Part shown: positions 8,039 to 17,905 of the stretch, one piece after another | Layout of the letters: each line of letters begins with the position of its first letter | How positions within the stretch are numbered: position 1 is the first letter of the stretch | Assembly: GCF_000019225.1 (NCBI RefSeq) | Contig: NC_010995.1 | Location: forward strand, 1,558,501-1,622,500 | Origin: Cellvibrio japonicus Ueda107 | GTDB lineage: Bacteria > Pseudomonadota > Gammaproteobacteria > Pseudomonadales > Cellvibrionaceae | Reading direction: 5' to 3' | Length of the DNA stretch: 64,000 nucleotides | Translations under genes and position numbers: made by a program | The notes under the pieces: model-generated | Told to the model about the DNA's origin: nothing | The model's database searches: none | Seen by the model: only the letters and a program-made list of their open reading frames with translations

Positions 8039-9448
8039 TTATTTAATAACCTTGTAACAGGGAATATAGGTCCGCCCCGGTAATTTCATGCGATTTTGCT
8101 GGGCAAAGGATTCAAGCAGTTCATCCACCGGGTGCATGATTTCAGGGTCTCCGTGCAACTCAAAGTGACCATGTTTTTCGATAGCACATATGCCATCTTC
8201 TTTCACATTGCCCGCCACTATGCCGGAAAAGGCGCGGCGCAGGTTTGCCGCCAATTGGTTAACGGGCTGGTTCTTGTGTAATTCCAGGTTGCGCATGTTG
8301 TCATGGGTTGGAATAAAGGGTTGTTGCAGGTCGTGGCTGATCCTGAGTTGCCAGTTGAAGTAATAGGCATCATCACTGTATTTGCGGAACTCACGGACTT
8401 TTTGAATGCCGGCTTTCATTTCCCGGGCAACTGCAGCGGGATCGTTGATGATGATCTTGTAATGCGATTGGGCTTCAGGTCCCAGGGTATCGGCAATAAA
8501 TTTGTCCACGCGGGTAAAGTATTCCGCAGAATTTTCTGGACCGGTGAATACCAGTGGGAAGGGAATTTGTTGATTGTCGGGGTGTAACAGGATGCCCAGG
8601 ATATACAGAATCTCTTCGGTCGTGCCTGCACCGCCAGGAAAAACAATAATCCCATGCCCCAGGCGAACAAAAGCCTCAAGGCGCTTTTCAATATCCGGCA
8701 TGATAGCCAACTGGTTAACAATCGGGTTGGGGGCTTCAGCTGCAATAATGCCCGGCTCGGTGATACCAATGTAACGGCCATTGTTAATGCGCTGTTTGGC
8801 GTGGCCGATGGTGGCGCCTTTCATCGGGCCTTTCATGGCACCGGGACCGCAGCCGGTACAGATGTCTAATCCGCGCAGCCCCAATGCATAACCCACTTCT
8901 TTGGTGTAGTCATACTCGTTGCGGCTAATGGAGTGTCCGCCCCAGCATACGACCAGGTTGGGGTCCAGTCCCGGTTGCAACATGCCGGCATTGCGCAGCA
9001 TATGAAACACGGCATCGGTAATGCCTTCGGATGCTTCCAGGTTGAATTTTGGATTGCCGTTAATTTCGTCGTGGGTGTAAATAACATCGCGCAATACGGT
9101 GAATAAATGTTCACTGATACCGCGAATCATTTTGTTATCGACAAACGCTTCTGCGGGAGCGCCTTTTACCGACAATTTTATACCGCGCTCTTCCTGCACA
9201 ATGCTGATATCAAAATCCTTATAACGCTCCAGCAATTCCTTTCCATCATCCAGGTCGTTGCCGGTGTTGAGCACTGCCAGCGAGCAGTTGCGAAAGAGTT
9301 TGTATAAGCCGCTTTGGCTGGAGTCGAGTAACTTGGCGACCTCAACTTTGGAGAGGATATTTAATTGTCCGATGGGAGAGATTACTGCATCGATGGTTTG
9401 GTAACCATCGCTTGATTCGTTGATAACACGATAGGGTAGATCACTCAT
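8039..9448 (-). CDS. ppnN: Nucleotide 5'-monophosphate nucleosidase (PpnN/YgdH family)
   Basis: A 469-residue cytoplasmic enzyme. The central LOG-like domain has the signature FPGGAGTTEEILYI near residues 270-285, which binds and hydrolyses the N-glycosidic bond of purine and pyrimidine 5'-monophosphates. An N-terminal extension and a C-terminal domain flank it, matching the long PpnN form rather than short LOG proteins. Other typical stretches are VVCWGGHSISRNEYDYTKEVG and CTGCGPGAMKGPMKGA. PpnN of E. coli is activated by (p)ppGpp and affects growth and persistence. The start ATG has AAGGACC upstream. The gene converges on tadA, with the candidate small RNA between them. Confidence 0.93.
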   Translation of the reverse strand: MSDLPYRVINESSDGYQTIDAVISPIGQLNILSKVEVAKLLDSSQSGLYKLFRNCSLAVLNTGNDLDDGKELLERYKDFDISIVQEERGIKLSVKGAPAEAFVDNKMIRGISEHLFTVLRDVIYTHDEINGNPKFNLEASEGITDAVFHMLRNAGMLQPGLDPNLVVCWGGHSISRNEYDYTKEVGYALGLRGLDICTGCGPGAMKGPMKGATIGHAKQRINNGRYIGITEPGIIAAEAPNPIVNQLAIMPDIEKRLEAFVRLGHGIIVFPGGAGTTEEILYILGILLHPDNQQIPFPLVFTGPENSAEYFTRVDKFIADTLGPEAQSHYKIIINDPAAVAREMKAGIQKVREFRKYSDDAYYFNWQLRISHDLQQPFIPTHDNMRNLELHKNQPVNQLAANLRRAFSGIVAGNVKEDGICAIEKHGHFELHGDPEIMHPVDELLESFAQQNRMKLPGRTYIPCYKVIK

Positions 9449-9586
9449 TGGGGGTCCTTAGCATATGAAATGCACATGGGTCGTTCTTATTGCAAGTGTA
9501 GAGCGAATTCAGCGCTTTGTATGTGTATTTGAATCACTCTTTTTTGATAGGAAATGGTTAAAAAACAAGCAGGAAATTGTGGTGTC

Positions 9587-10678
9587 TCATTCAGTAAGGC
9601 ACGCAGGGTCAAAGACATATTCTCCGGAAAGCCATTGGATAATTTCCTGCGCATAGGGTGCGCTCTGCGATTGTTCGGTGAAGGGGCGATATATCTCAAT
9701 CAATGCCAGTTTTTGGGCGTCGCTCATGTGTGAAAGCCCCTGATCCTGAAACAGTCCGAGATGTTGGTGAAGTTGTACTGCCATGGTGTTGCCTGGCAGC
9801 TCTTGCGCCAGCCTGTCAAATGTTTGCTGTGGCTGGTATTGGGCACCCTGTTCATAGGCAGCTATCAAACTTGCTATCGCCAGTTGTGATAACCAGGGTT
9901 GGTTCATGGGATTAATGGCATGTCCGTTGAGCTGGTTATGCAATTGGTGGTGGCTATAGGGAAATGCACGTAAATGCAGGTGGCTGGATTTAATAGCACC
10001 ATCATTAACGGGATAGTTATCCCATAAAAACGGTTTGCGTTGGAATAGCTCACGCACCCTGTGCAAATGCGTTAACGCATATTCTGGTGAACACACTTTT
10101 TCTCCGGTCCAGAAAATATCAATTGCCTTATCCAATCCCTTGCCCAGGGCTTGCCAGTAGCCCTCAGGCATGGTGCCAAACACTTTTTCCAGCACCGGGT
10201 CAACACTGTAATAACTGGGGCAAAAAATAAGGCGATGTGCCAGTGATTCACTGGCGGCAAGGTGAACCAGATCCAGCTGTAATTGTGCGAGTTGCGGCAG
10301 GTCGCCGCGCATATCATCGAATAAGATGCAAAGGATGTCGGGTTGCAGAGATCTTATTTGTCGCACACGCTGGCGTAAACTACGGTGTTGGTTTTCCCGG
10401 GATTCGCGGTAAATATCCAGGGGGGACAAACCTATACCAAAGTGCAAGCCCAGTGTGTGGCACTGATGGCGTAACTTTTGTAGTTCACTTTGGGTTTCTG
10501 CAGGCCAGTCCAGTTGCCAATGGCGGCGTAGGTGTGCATCACTTTTGGGGGCGTAGATGTAAAAATCGTAGCCGTACCTGGCCAGAAATTGCAGGTGATC
10601 GCTGCGCTCCTGCCAGCTCCAGCTCTTACCGAAAAAACCTTCAATGGTGCCCAGTGGCTGGGCGGGATTTTTATACAT
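9587..10678 (-). CDS. GH84 (O-GlcNAcase/hyaluronidase-like) glycosidase, cytoplasmic
   Basis: A 363-residue protein that covers the catalytic barrel of glycoside hydrolase family 84 (NAGidase domain) and little else. Seen in order: GTIEGFFGKSWSWQER (substrate-loop motif near residue 10), YGYDFYIYAPKSD, the catalytic pair in ILFDDM near residues 116-120, CPSYYS, IFWTGEKVCS and LWDNYPVND. The family removes beta-linked N-acetylglucosamine using a substrate-assisted mechanism with two adjacent Asp. No signal peptide is visible, so the protein should be cytoplasmic, unlike the secreted hyaluronidases of pathogens. The substrate may be GlcNAc on proteins or sugar fragments from chitin or peptidoglycan; the neighbours give no hint. 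Confidence 0.85.
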   Translation of the reverse strand: MYKNPAQPLGTIEGFFGKSWSWQERSDHLQFLARYGYDFYIYAPKSDAHLRRHWQLDWPAETQSELQKLRHQCHTLGLHFGIGLSPLDIYRESRENQHRSLRQRVRQIRSLQPDILCILFDDMRGDLPQLAQLQLDLVHLAASESLAHRLIFCPSYYSVDPVLEKVFGTMPEGYWQALGKGLDKAIDIFWTGEKVCSPEYALTHLHRVRELFQRKPFLWDNYPVNDGAIKSSHLHLRAFPYSHHQLHNQLNGHAINPMNQPWLSQLAIASLIAAYEQGAQYQPQQTFDRLAQELPGNTMAVQLHQHLGLFQDQGLSHMSDAQKLALIEIYRPFTEQSQSAPYAQEIIQWLSGEYVFDPACLTE

Positions 10679-10789
10679 GGGGAATGGATATCAGGTTGCA
10701 AAAATGTGCGCACATCATAATCGAAAAAAACATTTTGCACTTTGCCGGGGCACGGGGTTTTCCCCTGTGTTTGCGCTGCTTGTCGTTAA

Positions 10790-10818
10790 TTGACACTCCA
10801 TACCCATCTGCCTATCAT
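10790..10818 (+). promoter_or_regulatory. Sigma-70 promoter upstream of pgi
   Basis: TTGACA (10790-10795), a 17-bp spacer and TATCAT (10813-10818). Transcription would start near 10825, leaving a leader of about 300 nt before pgi. Confidence 0.75.
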
Positions 10819-10998
10819 AGCGGCCTTTTTGCAACCCTGTACTTGCGTAATTTATCGGTTGTTTGTGTCAAATTGCCGTGAAAAATACCTCCTTTGTACA
10901 GGTTTTACTCCTGCTTTCCTATCCGCAAGTTTGCGTTAAATCGAGAGTCTCTAGGATGGCTTGGTTGCACGCTGTTTTTGTTTAGGATGGTTGTATTG

Positions 10999-11017
10999 CT
11001 AGTAATTGCGTTACTAG
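10999..11017 (+). promoter_or_regulatory. Palindrome upstream of pgi, possible HexR-type operator
   Basis: CTAGTAA and TTACTAG form a perfect 7-bp inverted repeat with a 5-nt centre. The inner 15 bp match 12 or 13 positions of the HexR consensus TGTARTNNNAYTACA, with outer mismatches placed symmetrically. HexR represses central sugar metabolism genes in related bacteria. The same sequence could also form an RNA hairpin in the leader. Confidence 0.35.
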
Positions 11018-11124
11018 ATGAAAAGCCGGAGAAACCCATGATTGCAATCTAACCCCTATACAGGCAGCACCCAGGCATTATGTTCACGTTTTATGGCCCT
11101 GATACCCTCGTAATGGAGTAGTAA

Positions 11125-12789
11125 ATGACCAATCCTATAACCCGCCCAATCGATTTACCCTCCTGGAAAGCCTTGCAAACCCATGCGGCACACATGAAAG
11201 GCCAGCATCTCAAGGATTTGTTTAGCAGCGATCAGGATCGTTTCAGCAAGTTTTCCATCCAGCACCCCAATCTTCTCCTCGACTACTCCAAAAACCTGAT
11301 TACCGAAGAAACCAGGGCCGCACTCCTGGCGTTGGCGCGTGAGTCAGAGGTTGAATCCTGGCGCAGCAAGATGTTTGCCGGTGAGCATATCAATGCCACT
11401 GAGGATCGTGCAGTCATGCATGTTGCCCTGCGCGATAACTCCGGCAAACCTATCCTGATTGATGGTGTCGATGCTCGCCCCGCGATCCAGGCTGAGCTGG
11501 AGCGCATGCGCAAGCTCTCTGAGCAGGTGCGCTCCGGTCATTGGAAAGGTTATACCGGCAAAGCGATTACCGACGTGGTGAGTATCGGTATCGGCGGCTC
11601 CAACCTTGGTCCGCTGATGGTGACTGAGGCGCTCAATGCCTATAGCGATAAGCGTCTCACTATGCACTATGTCTCTAATATTGATGGTGTACAGATTGCG
11701 GAAGTCCTTGCCGGGTTGAGTCCGGAAACTACCCTGTTTGTGATCTCATCCAAGACCTTCACCACCCTGGAAACCATGACCAATGCCAAAACCGCAGAGG
11801 CCTGGTTTATGGCAGCTGCAGGGGATAGAGCCGCAATTGCCAAGCACTTTGTGGCCGTTTCAACAAACCGCAAGCTGGTTACCGCCTTTGGCATCGCCGA
11901 AGAGAACATCTTTGATATGTGGGATTGGGTTGGCGGTCGTTTTTCACTCTGGTCCGCTATAGGCCTGCCCATTGTGTTGTCGTTGGGATACGAAGCCTTT
12001 GTTGAACTGCTGCAAGGGGCTTACGAAATGGATCAGCACTTCCAGAGCGCTCCCCTGGAAGAGAATGCACCGGTACTGCTGGCGTTGGTCGGTATCTGGA
12101 ATCGCAATTTTCTGGGTTATCCCGCCCATGCCCTTTTGCCCTATGACCAGTGCCTGCACCGTTTCCCTGCCTATATGCAGCAGGCGGAAATGGAGAGTAA
12201 CGGCAAGTCGGTTAACTGGGCTGGCGAAGCAATCAGTTATGGCAGTGTGCCGTTAGTGTGGGGGGAAGTGGGTATTAATGGCCAGCATGCCTTCTATCAA
12301 ATGTTGCACCAGGGCACTGACATTATCCCCGCCGATTTTATCGGTTCTGTTGAGCCCAATATTGTGGTTGAAGGCCACCATGATGCCCTGATGGCCAACT
12401 TTTTTGCCCAAACCCAGGCATTGATGCTGGGCTGTGATGCAGACCAGGTGCGCCGCGATTTGACGGCCAAGGGCGTTCCCGCCGCACGTATTGAGGAAAT
12501 CGTTGAACACAAGGTTCATCGCGGTAACCGTCCCACCAATACGCTGCTATTGCCGAAAGTCACCGCGAAAGCCCTCGGGTCATTAATTGCGCTCTATGAG
12601 CACAAAATCTTTGTTCAAGGTATTATTTGGCGCATTCACTCCTTCGATCAGTGGGGGGTAGAGTTGGGTAAGGTGCTGGCGGCTGGTATTCAGCCGGAAT
12701 TGAACCTGACCAAGGCTACCAACCCTGGCCATGATGCTTCGACGCGTAATCTCATCGACTATTACAAGCGCGCTAAAGCGAATCAGTAA
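11125..12789 (+). CDS. pgi: Glucose-6-phosphate isomerase
   Basis: Interconverts glucose 6-phosphate and fructose 6-phosphate. The 554-residue protein has VSIGIGGSNLGP, the phosphate loop VISSKTFTTLETMTNA, DWVGGRFSLWSAIGLP (family signature 1) and GRxxxVN-like MESNGKSVNWAGE with catalytic Glu. Near the C terminus lies the catalytic-lysine signature region GVELGKVLA. Length matches the long bacterial Pgi form. It heads a cluster with edd, zwf, pgl, eda, gap and pyk, so it can feed fructose 6-phosphate back into the Entner-Doudoroff route. The 248 bp to edd hold no other gene. Confidence 0.97.
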   Translation: MTNPITRPIDLPSWKALQTHAAHMKGQHLKDLFSSDQDRFSKFSIQHPNLLLDYSKNLITEETRAALLALARESEVESWRSKMFAGEHINATEDRAVMHVALRDNSGKPILIDGVDARPAIQAELERMRKLSEQVRSGHWKGYTGKAITDVVSIGIGGSNLGPLMVTEALNAYSDKRLTMHYVSNIDGVQIAEVLAGLSPETTLFVISSKTFTTLETMTNAKTAEAWFMAAAGDRAAIAKHFVAVSTNRKLVTAFGIAEENIFDMWDWVGGRFSLWSAIGLPIVLSLGYEAFVELLQGAYEMDQHFQSAPLEENAPVLLALVGIWNRNFLGYPAHALLPYDQCLHRFPAYMQQAEMESNGKSVNWAGEAISYGSVPLVWGEVGINGQHAFYQMLHQGTDIIPADFIGSVEPNIVVEGHHDALMANFFAQTQALMLGCDADQVRRDLTAKGVPAARIEEIVEHKVHRGNRPTNTLLLPKVTAKALGSLIALYEHKIFVQGIIWRIHSFDQWGVELGKVLAAGIQPELNLTKATNPGHDASTRNLIDYYKRAKANQ

Positions 12790-13037
12790 TGCCGCTACGG
12801 CGAGCCTGGCAGATGGTGCTGCTTTTGCATGCTGGATTGCCAGGGGCCGTGTGGGCAGGGATGCCGTGACACCTGACCGGGTGTTGCAAGGAGGCATAAA
12901 AGAACTCACACAACAGCAAAGTGCCCGGCAACGTATCGGGTGCCATGTGTGCGCCTGCAGGGTGTTATCTCCAGGGCGCAAAACCCCTTGGGCCGGAACC
13001 TTCGCGCCTGAGTTTACCTACGAGCAATGGTGTTCCG

Positions 13038-14864
13038 ATGACTGATGTGCTAGCTACAGATCCAAGATTGGTCGAAATTACCGAGCGAATCATCGCTCGC
13101 AGCAAAGATACCCGCGCTGCCTACCTGGCGCGTATCAACCGATTCCGCAGCAAGGGTCCGGCACGCCACCACTTGGGCTGCGCTAATTTGGCTCACGGTT
13201 TTGCCGCTTGTAATACCGCTGATAAAGAGGCCCTGGCTGAAGGCCAGGCGCCTAACCTGGGGGTTGTATCGGCCTATAACGAGATGCTCTCTGCACACGT
13301 CCCCTATGGCGAATACCTGGAGCCGATTAAGGCGGCCGCCAAAGAAATGGGTATGACTGCACAAATGGCGGGCGGTGTGCCGGCTATGTGCGATGGCGTT
13401 ACCCAGGGCTATCCGGGTATGGAAATGTCGCTGTTCAGTCGCGATGTGATCGCCATGAGCACGGCGATTGCGCTGTCCCACGATATGTTTGATGGCGCCA
13501 TGTGCCTGGGGGTGTGCGACAAGATTGTGCCGGGCCTGATGATCGGTGCCTTGTCCTTTGGCCAATTGCCCATCGTATTTATTCCTGCCGGCCCTATGAC
13601 TCCGGGCTTGTCCAATGCTGAAAAAGCCAAGGCGCGCCAGCTGTTTGCGGAGGGTAAGGTCGGTCGCAAAGAGCTGCTGGCAGCGGAGAGTGCCTCTTAC
13701 CATAGCGCCGGAACCTGTACTTTCTACGGTACTGCCAATACCAACCAGATGCTCATGGAAATCATGGGGATGCATTTGCCTGGCAGTACGTTTATCAATC
13801 CCTATACCCCGTTGCGCGATGCCCTGACCCGTGCCCATGTTCACCAGTTGGCGCGGATTACACGCGATCAATCCGTGACCCTGGCGGAGATAGTCACAGA
13901 AAAGTCTGTTATTAACGGTATTGTGGGTTTGATGGCGACCGGTGGCTCTACCAACCATGCCATGCACGTGGTGGCTATAGCCCGCGCCGCGGGTGTGCAA
14001 ATTAATTGGCAAGACTTGTCTGACATTTCCGATATAATCCCCCTCATGTGCCGTATTTACCCAAATGGCCTTGCGGACGTAAACCGCTTCCAGGCTGTGG
14101 GTGGTATGGGATTCCTGATTCGTGAGCTGCGCCATGCGGGACTGCTGCACGATGATGTGAAAACCATCATGGGGGAGGGCGGTTTGTCGCACTACACCCA
14201 GGAGCCCTTCCTGGAGGATGGCGAGCTGGTATGGCGCGAAGCGCCTATTGAGAGCCTGGATGATTCCGTATTGCGTCCAATGGGTAGGCCGTTTGCCCCT
14301 GAAGGTGGCCTGCGCCTGCTCAAGGGGAATATAGGGCGCTCAGTGATCAAGATTTCAGCTGTTAAGCCTGAGCATCGCAAAGTTGTGGCACCGGCAGTGG
14401 TGTTCCACAACCAGGCTGAACTCCAGGACGCTTTCAAGCGCGGTGAATTGGAAAAAGATTTTATTGCCGTGGTGCGTTTCCAGGGACCCAAGGCCTGCGG
14501 TATGCCGGAGCTGCACAAATTGACTCCACCCTTGGGTGTGTTGCAAGACCGCGGCTTCAAGGTGGCCCTGGTAACCGATGGTCGTATGTCCGGCGCCTCT
14601 GGTAAAATCCCTGCCGCCATACATATGACACCGGAAGCGCTGGATAATGGTGTGATTGGCCTGATTCGCGACGGTGACCTGATTGAGCTGGATGCAGAGA
14701 GCGGCAGTTTGCAACTGCTGGTCAGCGATGAAGTGCTGGCGAGCCGCACACCGGCCCAGTGCGACCTGAACGAGGTTCACTATGGCATGGGGCGCGAATT
14801 GTTTGCCCCCCTGCGCGCCACTGTGGGCCTGGCCGAAGAAGGAGCTACTGTTTTTAACTGGTGA
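13038..14864 (+). CDS. edd: Phosphogluconate dehydratase (Entner-Doudoroff)
   Basis: Converts 6-phosphogluconate to 2-keto-3-deoxy-6-phosphogluconate. The 608-residue protein belongs to the IlvD/Edd family of iron-sulfur dehydratases: MAGGVPAMCDGVTQGYPGMEMSL with a cluster Cys, CLGVCDKIVPGLMIG with a second, and AGTCTFYGTANTNQMLMEIMG with the third. GLMATGGSTNHAMHVVAIAR and VTDGRMSGASGKIPAAIH are the family signature regions. The frame is open upstream to 12921, but ATG 13038 (MTDVLATDPRLVEITERI) fits the family start; its ribosome site is weak. A terminator follows, so zwf may also use its own promoter. Confidence 0.97.
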   Translation: MTDVLATDPRLVEITERIIARSKDTRAAYLARINRFRSKGPARHHLGCANLAHGFAACNTADKEALAEGQAPNLGVVSAYNEMLSAHVPYGEYLEPIKAAAKEMGMTAQMAGGVPAMCDGVTQGYPGMEMSLFSRDVIAMSTAIALSHDMFDGAMCLGVCDKIVPGLMIGALSFGQLPIVFIPAGPMTPGLSNAEKAKARQLFAEGKVGRKELLAAESASYHSAGTCTFYGTANTNQMLMEIMGMHLPGSTFINPYTPLRDALTRAHVHQLARITRDQSVTLAEIVTEKSVINGIVGLMATGGSTNHAMHVVAIARAAGVQINWQDLSDISDIIPLMCRIYPNGLADVNRFQAVGGMGFLIRELRHAGLLHDDVKTIMGEGGLSHYTQEPFLEDGELVWREAPIESLDDSVLRPMGRPFAPEGGLRLLKGNIGRSVIKISAVKPEHRKVVAPAVVFHNQAELQDAFKRGELEKDFIAVVRFQGPKACGMPELHKLTPPLGVLQDRGFKVALVTDGRMSGASGKIPAAIHMTPEALDNGVIGLIRDGDLIELDAESGSLQLLVSDEVLASRTPAQCDLNEVHYGMGRELFAPLRATVGLAEEGATVFNW

Positions 14865-14874
14865 CCAGTTAACT

Positions 14875-14897
14875 GACCCCGAACCCTGTTCGGGGTC
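14875..14897 (+). terminator. Terminator after edd
   Basis: GACCCCGAAC (14875-14884) pairs perfectly with GTTCGGGGTC (14888-14897) around CCT, followed by TTCGTTTTTATTA. A typical intrinsic terminator. Confidence 0.85.
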
Positions 14898-14971
14898 TTC
14901 GTTTTTATTACCTGGCCTGCTGTTGCGGCGGCAGGCTACACGATCTAGAACCACTGACAGGATTAGCTCAC

Positions 14972-16452
<1,481 letters not shown>

Positions 16453-16459
<7 letters not shown>

Positions 16460-17157
16460 TCGAGCGTTTGTTTGACAGTCGTGCCGAGATGATTGCCGCA
16501 CTCCAGGTGGAGTGTGAGGCAGCGTTGCGCAATGCTATCGAAGAGCGCGGCGAAGCCACTTTTATGGTGTCCGGTGGCAGTACACCCGAGCCGCTCTACA
16601 AGGCGCTGAGCGAGGTGGGGTTGGATTGGGAATTGGTGTATGTCGCCCTGGTGGACGAGCGCTGGGTAGCCTTTGATCACCCGCGCAGCAACGAGGCTTT
16701 TGTTGTTCGCTCCCTGGTGCAAAACAAGGCGGCCAGTACCAACCTGATCGGTATGAAAAATACGGCAGCGACACCGGAGGAGGGCCTGGCTGATTGCGAG
16801 GTTGCTTATCAGCAGCTGTCACAGCCTTACGCTATTACTATCCTGGGCATGGGGTCCGACGGTCATACCGCTTCCTGGTTCCCCAATGCACAGGGATTGG
16901 ACAAGGCGCTGACCACCGACCAGCTCTGTGCCGCTGTCACAGCACAGCAAAGTGCAGTCACTGGCGAGGAAGTCGAGCGCATGACGCTCTCCCTCAACGG
17001 GGTATTGCAATCAAAGACGCTGGTTTTATTGCTGACCGGCGAAGAAAAACTCCAGGTCTTCCGCGCTGCCCAGGCGGGAACCCAGGTACATGACATGCCC
17101 ATTCGCGCGCTGTTGCAACAGCAGCAGGTTCCATTGACGCTCTATTGGGCTCCCTGA
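16453..17157 (+). CDS. pgl: 6-Phosphogluconolactonase (DevB type)
   Basis: Hydrolyses 6-phosphoglucono-lactone, the product of Zwf. The 234-residue protein has MVSGGSTPEPLYKALSE (phosphate-binding loop), VALVDERWVAFDHPRSNE and ITILGMGSDGHTASWFP, the markers of the SugarP_isomerase/DevB family. The ATG lies inside the zwf gene, which suggests translational coupling. The stop is about 30 bp before eda. Confidence 0.95.
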
Positions 17158-17187
17158 TTTTTGTGTGACGCAACGAGGAAAACCACA

Positions 17188-17820
17188 GTGGCTTTAACCA
17201 TCGATCAAATTCTCAAAGTAGCGCCGGTTGTACCTGTTATGGTCGTCGAGCGCATCGAAGATGCCGTACCCCTGGCGACCGCACTTTACAACGGTGGCCT
17301 GAAAGTGTTGGAGATCACGCTGCGTACGCCCTGCGCACTGGATGCTATCAGCGCCATGGTAGAGGCCCTGCCGGATGATGCGGTGATTGGTGCGGGAACT
17401 ATTATCACCCCGAAAGATCTTGATGCTGCCGTGAAGGCCGGATCTACCTTTATGGTAAGCCCGGGTACCACGCCAGCGCTGATCGAAGCCGCCAAGGCCT
17501 GCCCGGTGCCATTGCTGGCTGGTGTGGCGACTCCCACTGAAGCCATGCACCTGTTGGTAGAAGGTTTCACCCACCAGAAATTCTTCCCGGCAGAAGCCGC
17601 CGGTGGTGTTCCCATGTTGAAGTCCATCGCGGGTCCACTGCCGCAGATTACCTTTTGCCCCACCGGTGGTATTGACCTGGCCAAGGCTCCCAGTTACCTG
17701 GCGCTGCCTAACGTGGCTTGTGTGGGGGGAACCTGGATGGCACCTAAAGAATTGATGAAAGCCGGACGCTGGGAAGAGATTGAACGCCTGGCCCGTGAAG
17801 CAGCCAGCCTGCCTCGCTAA
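17188..17820 (+). CDS. eda: 2-Keto-3-deoxy-6-phosphogluconate aldolase
   Basis: Cleaves KDPG into pyruvate and glyceraldehyde 3-phosphate, the last step of the Entner-Doudoroff route. The 210-residue protein has LEITLRTPCALDAI (general-base Glu), VSPGTTPALIEAA, AGVATPTEAM and the Schiff-base lysine in HQKFFPAEAAGG near residue 133. The frame is open to a TTG at 17161, but GTG 17188 has GAGGA 8 nt upstream and gives the family N terminus (MALTIDQILKVAPVVPV). A terminator hairpin separates it from gap. Confidence 0.97.
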   Translation: MALTIDQILKVAPVVPVMVVERIEDAVPLATALYNGGLKVLEITLRTPCALDAISAMVEALPDDAVIGAGTIITPKDLDAAVKAGSTFMVSPGTTPALIEAAKACPVPLLAGVATPTEAMHLLVEGFTHQKFFPAEAAGGVPMLKSIAGPLPQITFCPTGGIDLAKAPSYLALPNVACVGGTWMAPKELMKAGRWEEIERLAREAASLPR

Positions 17821-17863
17821 GGCAGGATAGAGATCCGGCAAGAGAACCCGTTTTGAATTATCG

Positions 17864-17891
17864 GCCCGCGCGAGCGGGCAAACTTTTTTAA
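17864..17891 (+). terminator. Terminator between eda and gap
   Basis: GCCCGC (17864-17869) pairs with GCGGGC (17874-17879) around GCGA and is followed by AAACTTTTTT. It can end the zwf-pgl-eda transcript just before the gap ribosome site. Confidence 0.75.
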
Positions 17892-17905
17892 CCTAGGAGA
17901 AAGCA

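Larger units (their letters stand above)
10679..11124. other. 446-bp gap between the GH84 gene and pgi: promoter and long leader
   Basis: No convincing gene is present. The plus strand holds a strong promoter (10790-10818), complementary segments able to pair in two ways (CCTGTAC 10836-10842 with GTACAGG 10896-10902; ACTTGCG 10841-10847 with CGCAAGT 10924-10930), and a palindrome (10999-11017). Two tiny frames (9 codons at 10956 and 4 codons at 11038) are too short to support. Confidence 0.6.

Noticed and set aside
13050..14192. 380-codon minus-strand frame opposite edd
   Set aside because: edd is complete and highly conserved on the plus strand; the antisense product has an odd His/Gln-rich composition typical of shadow frames.
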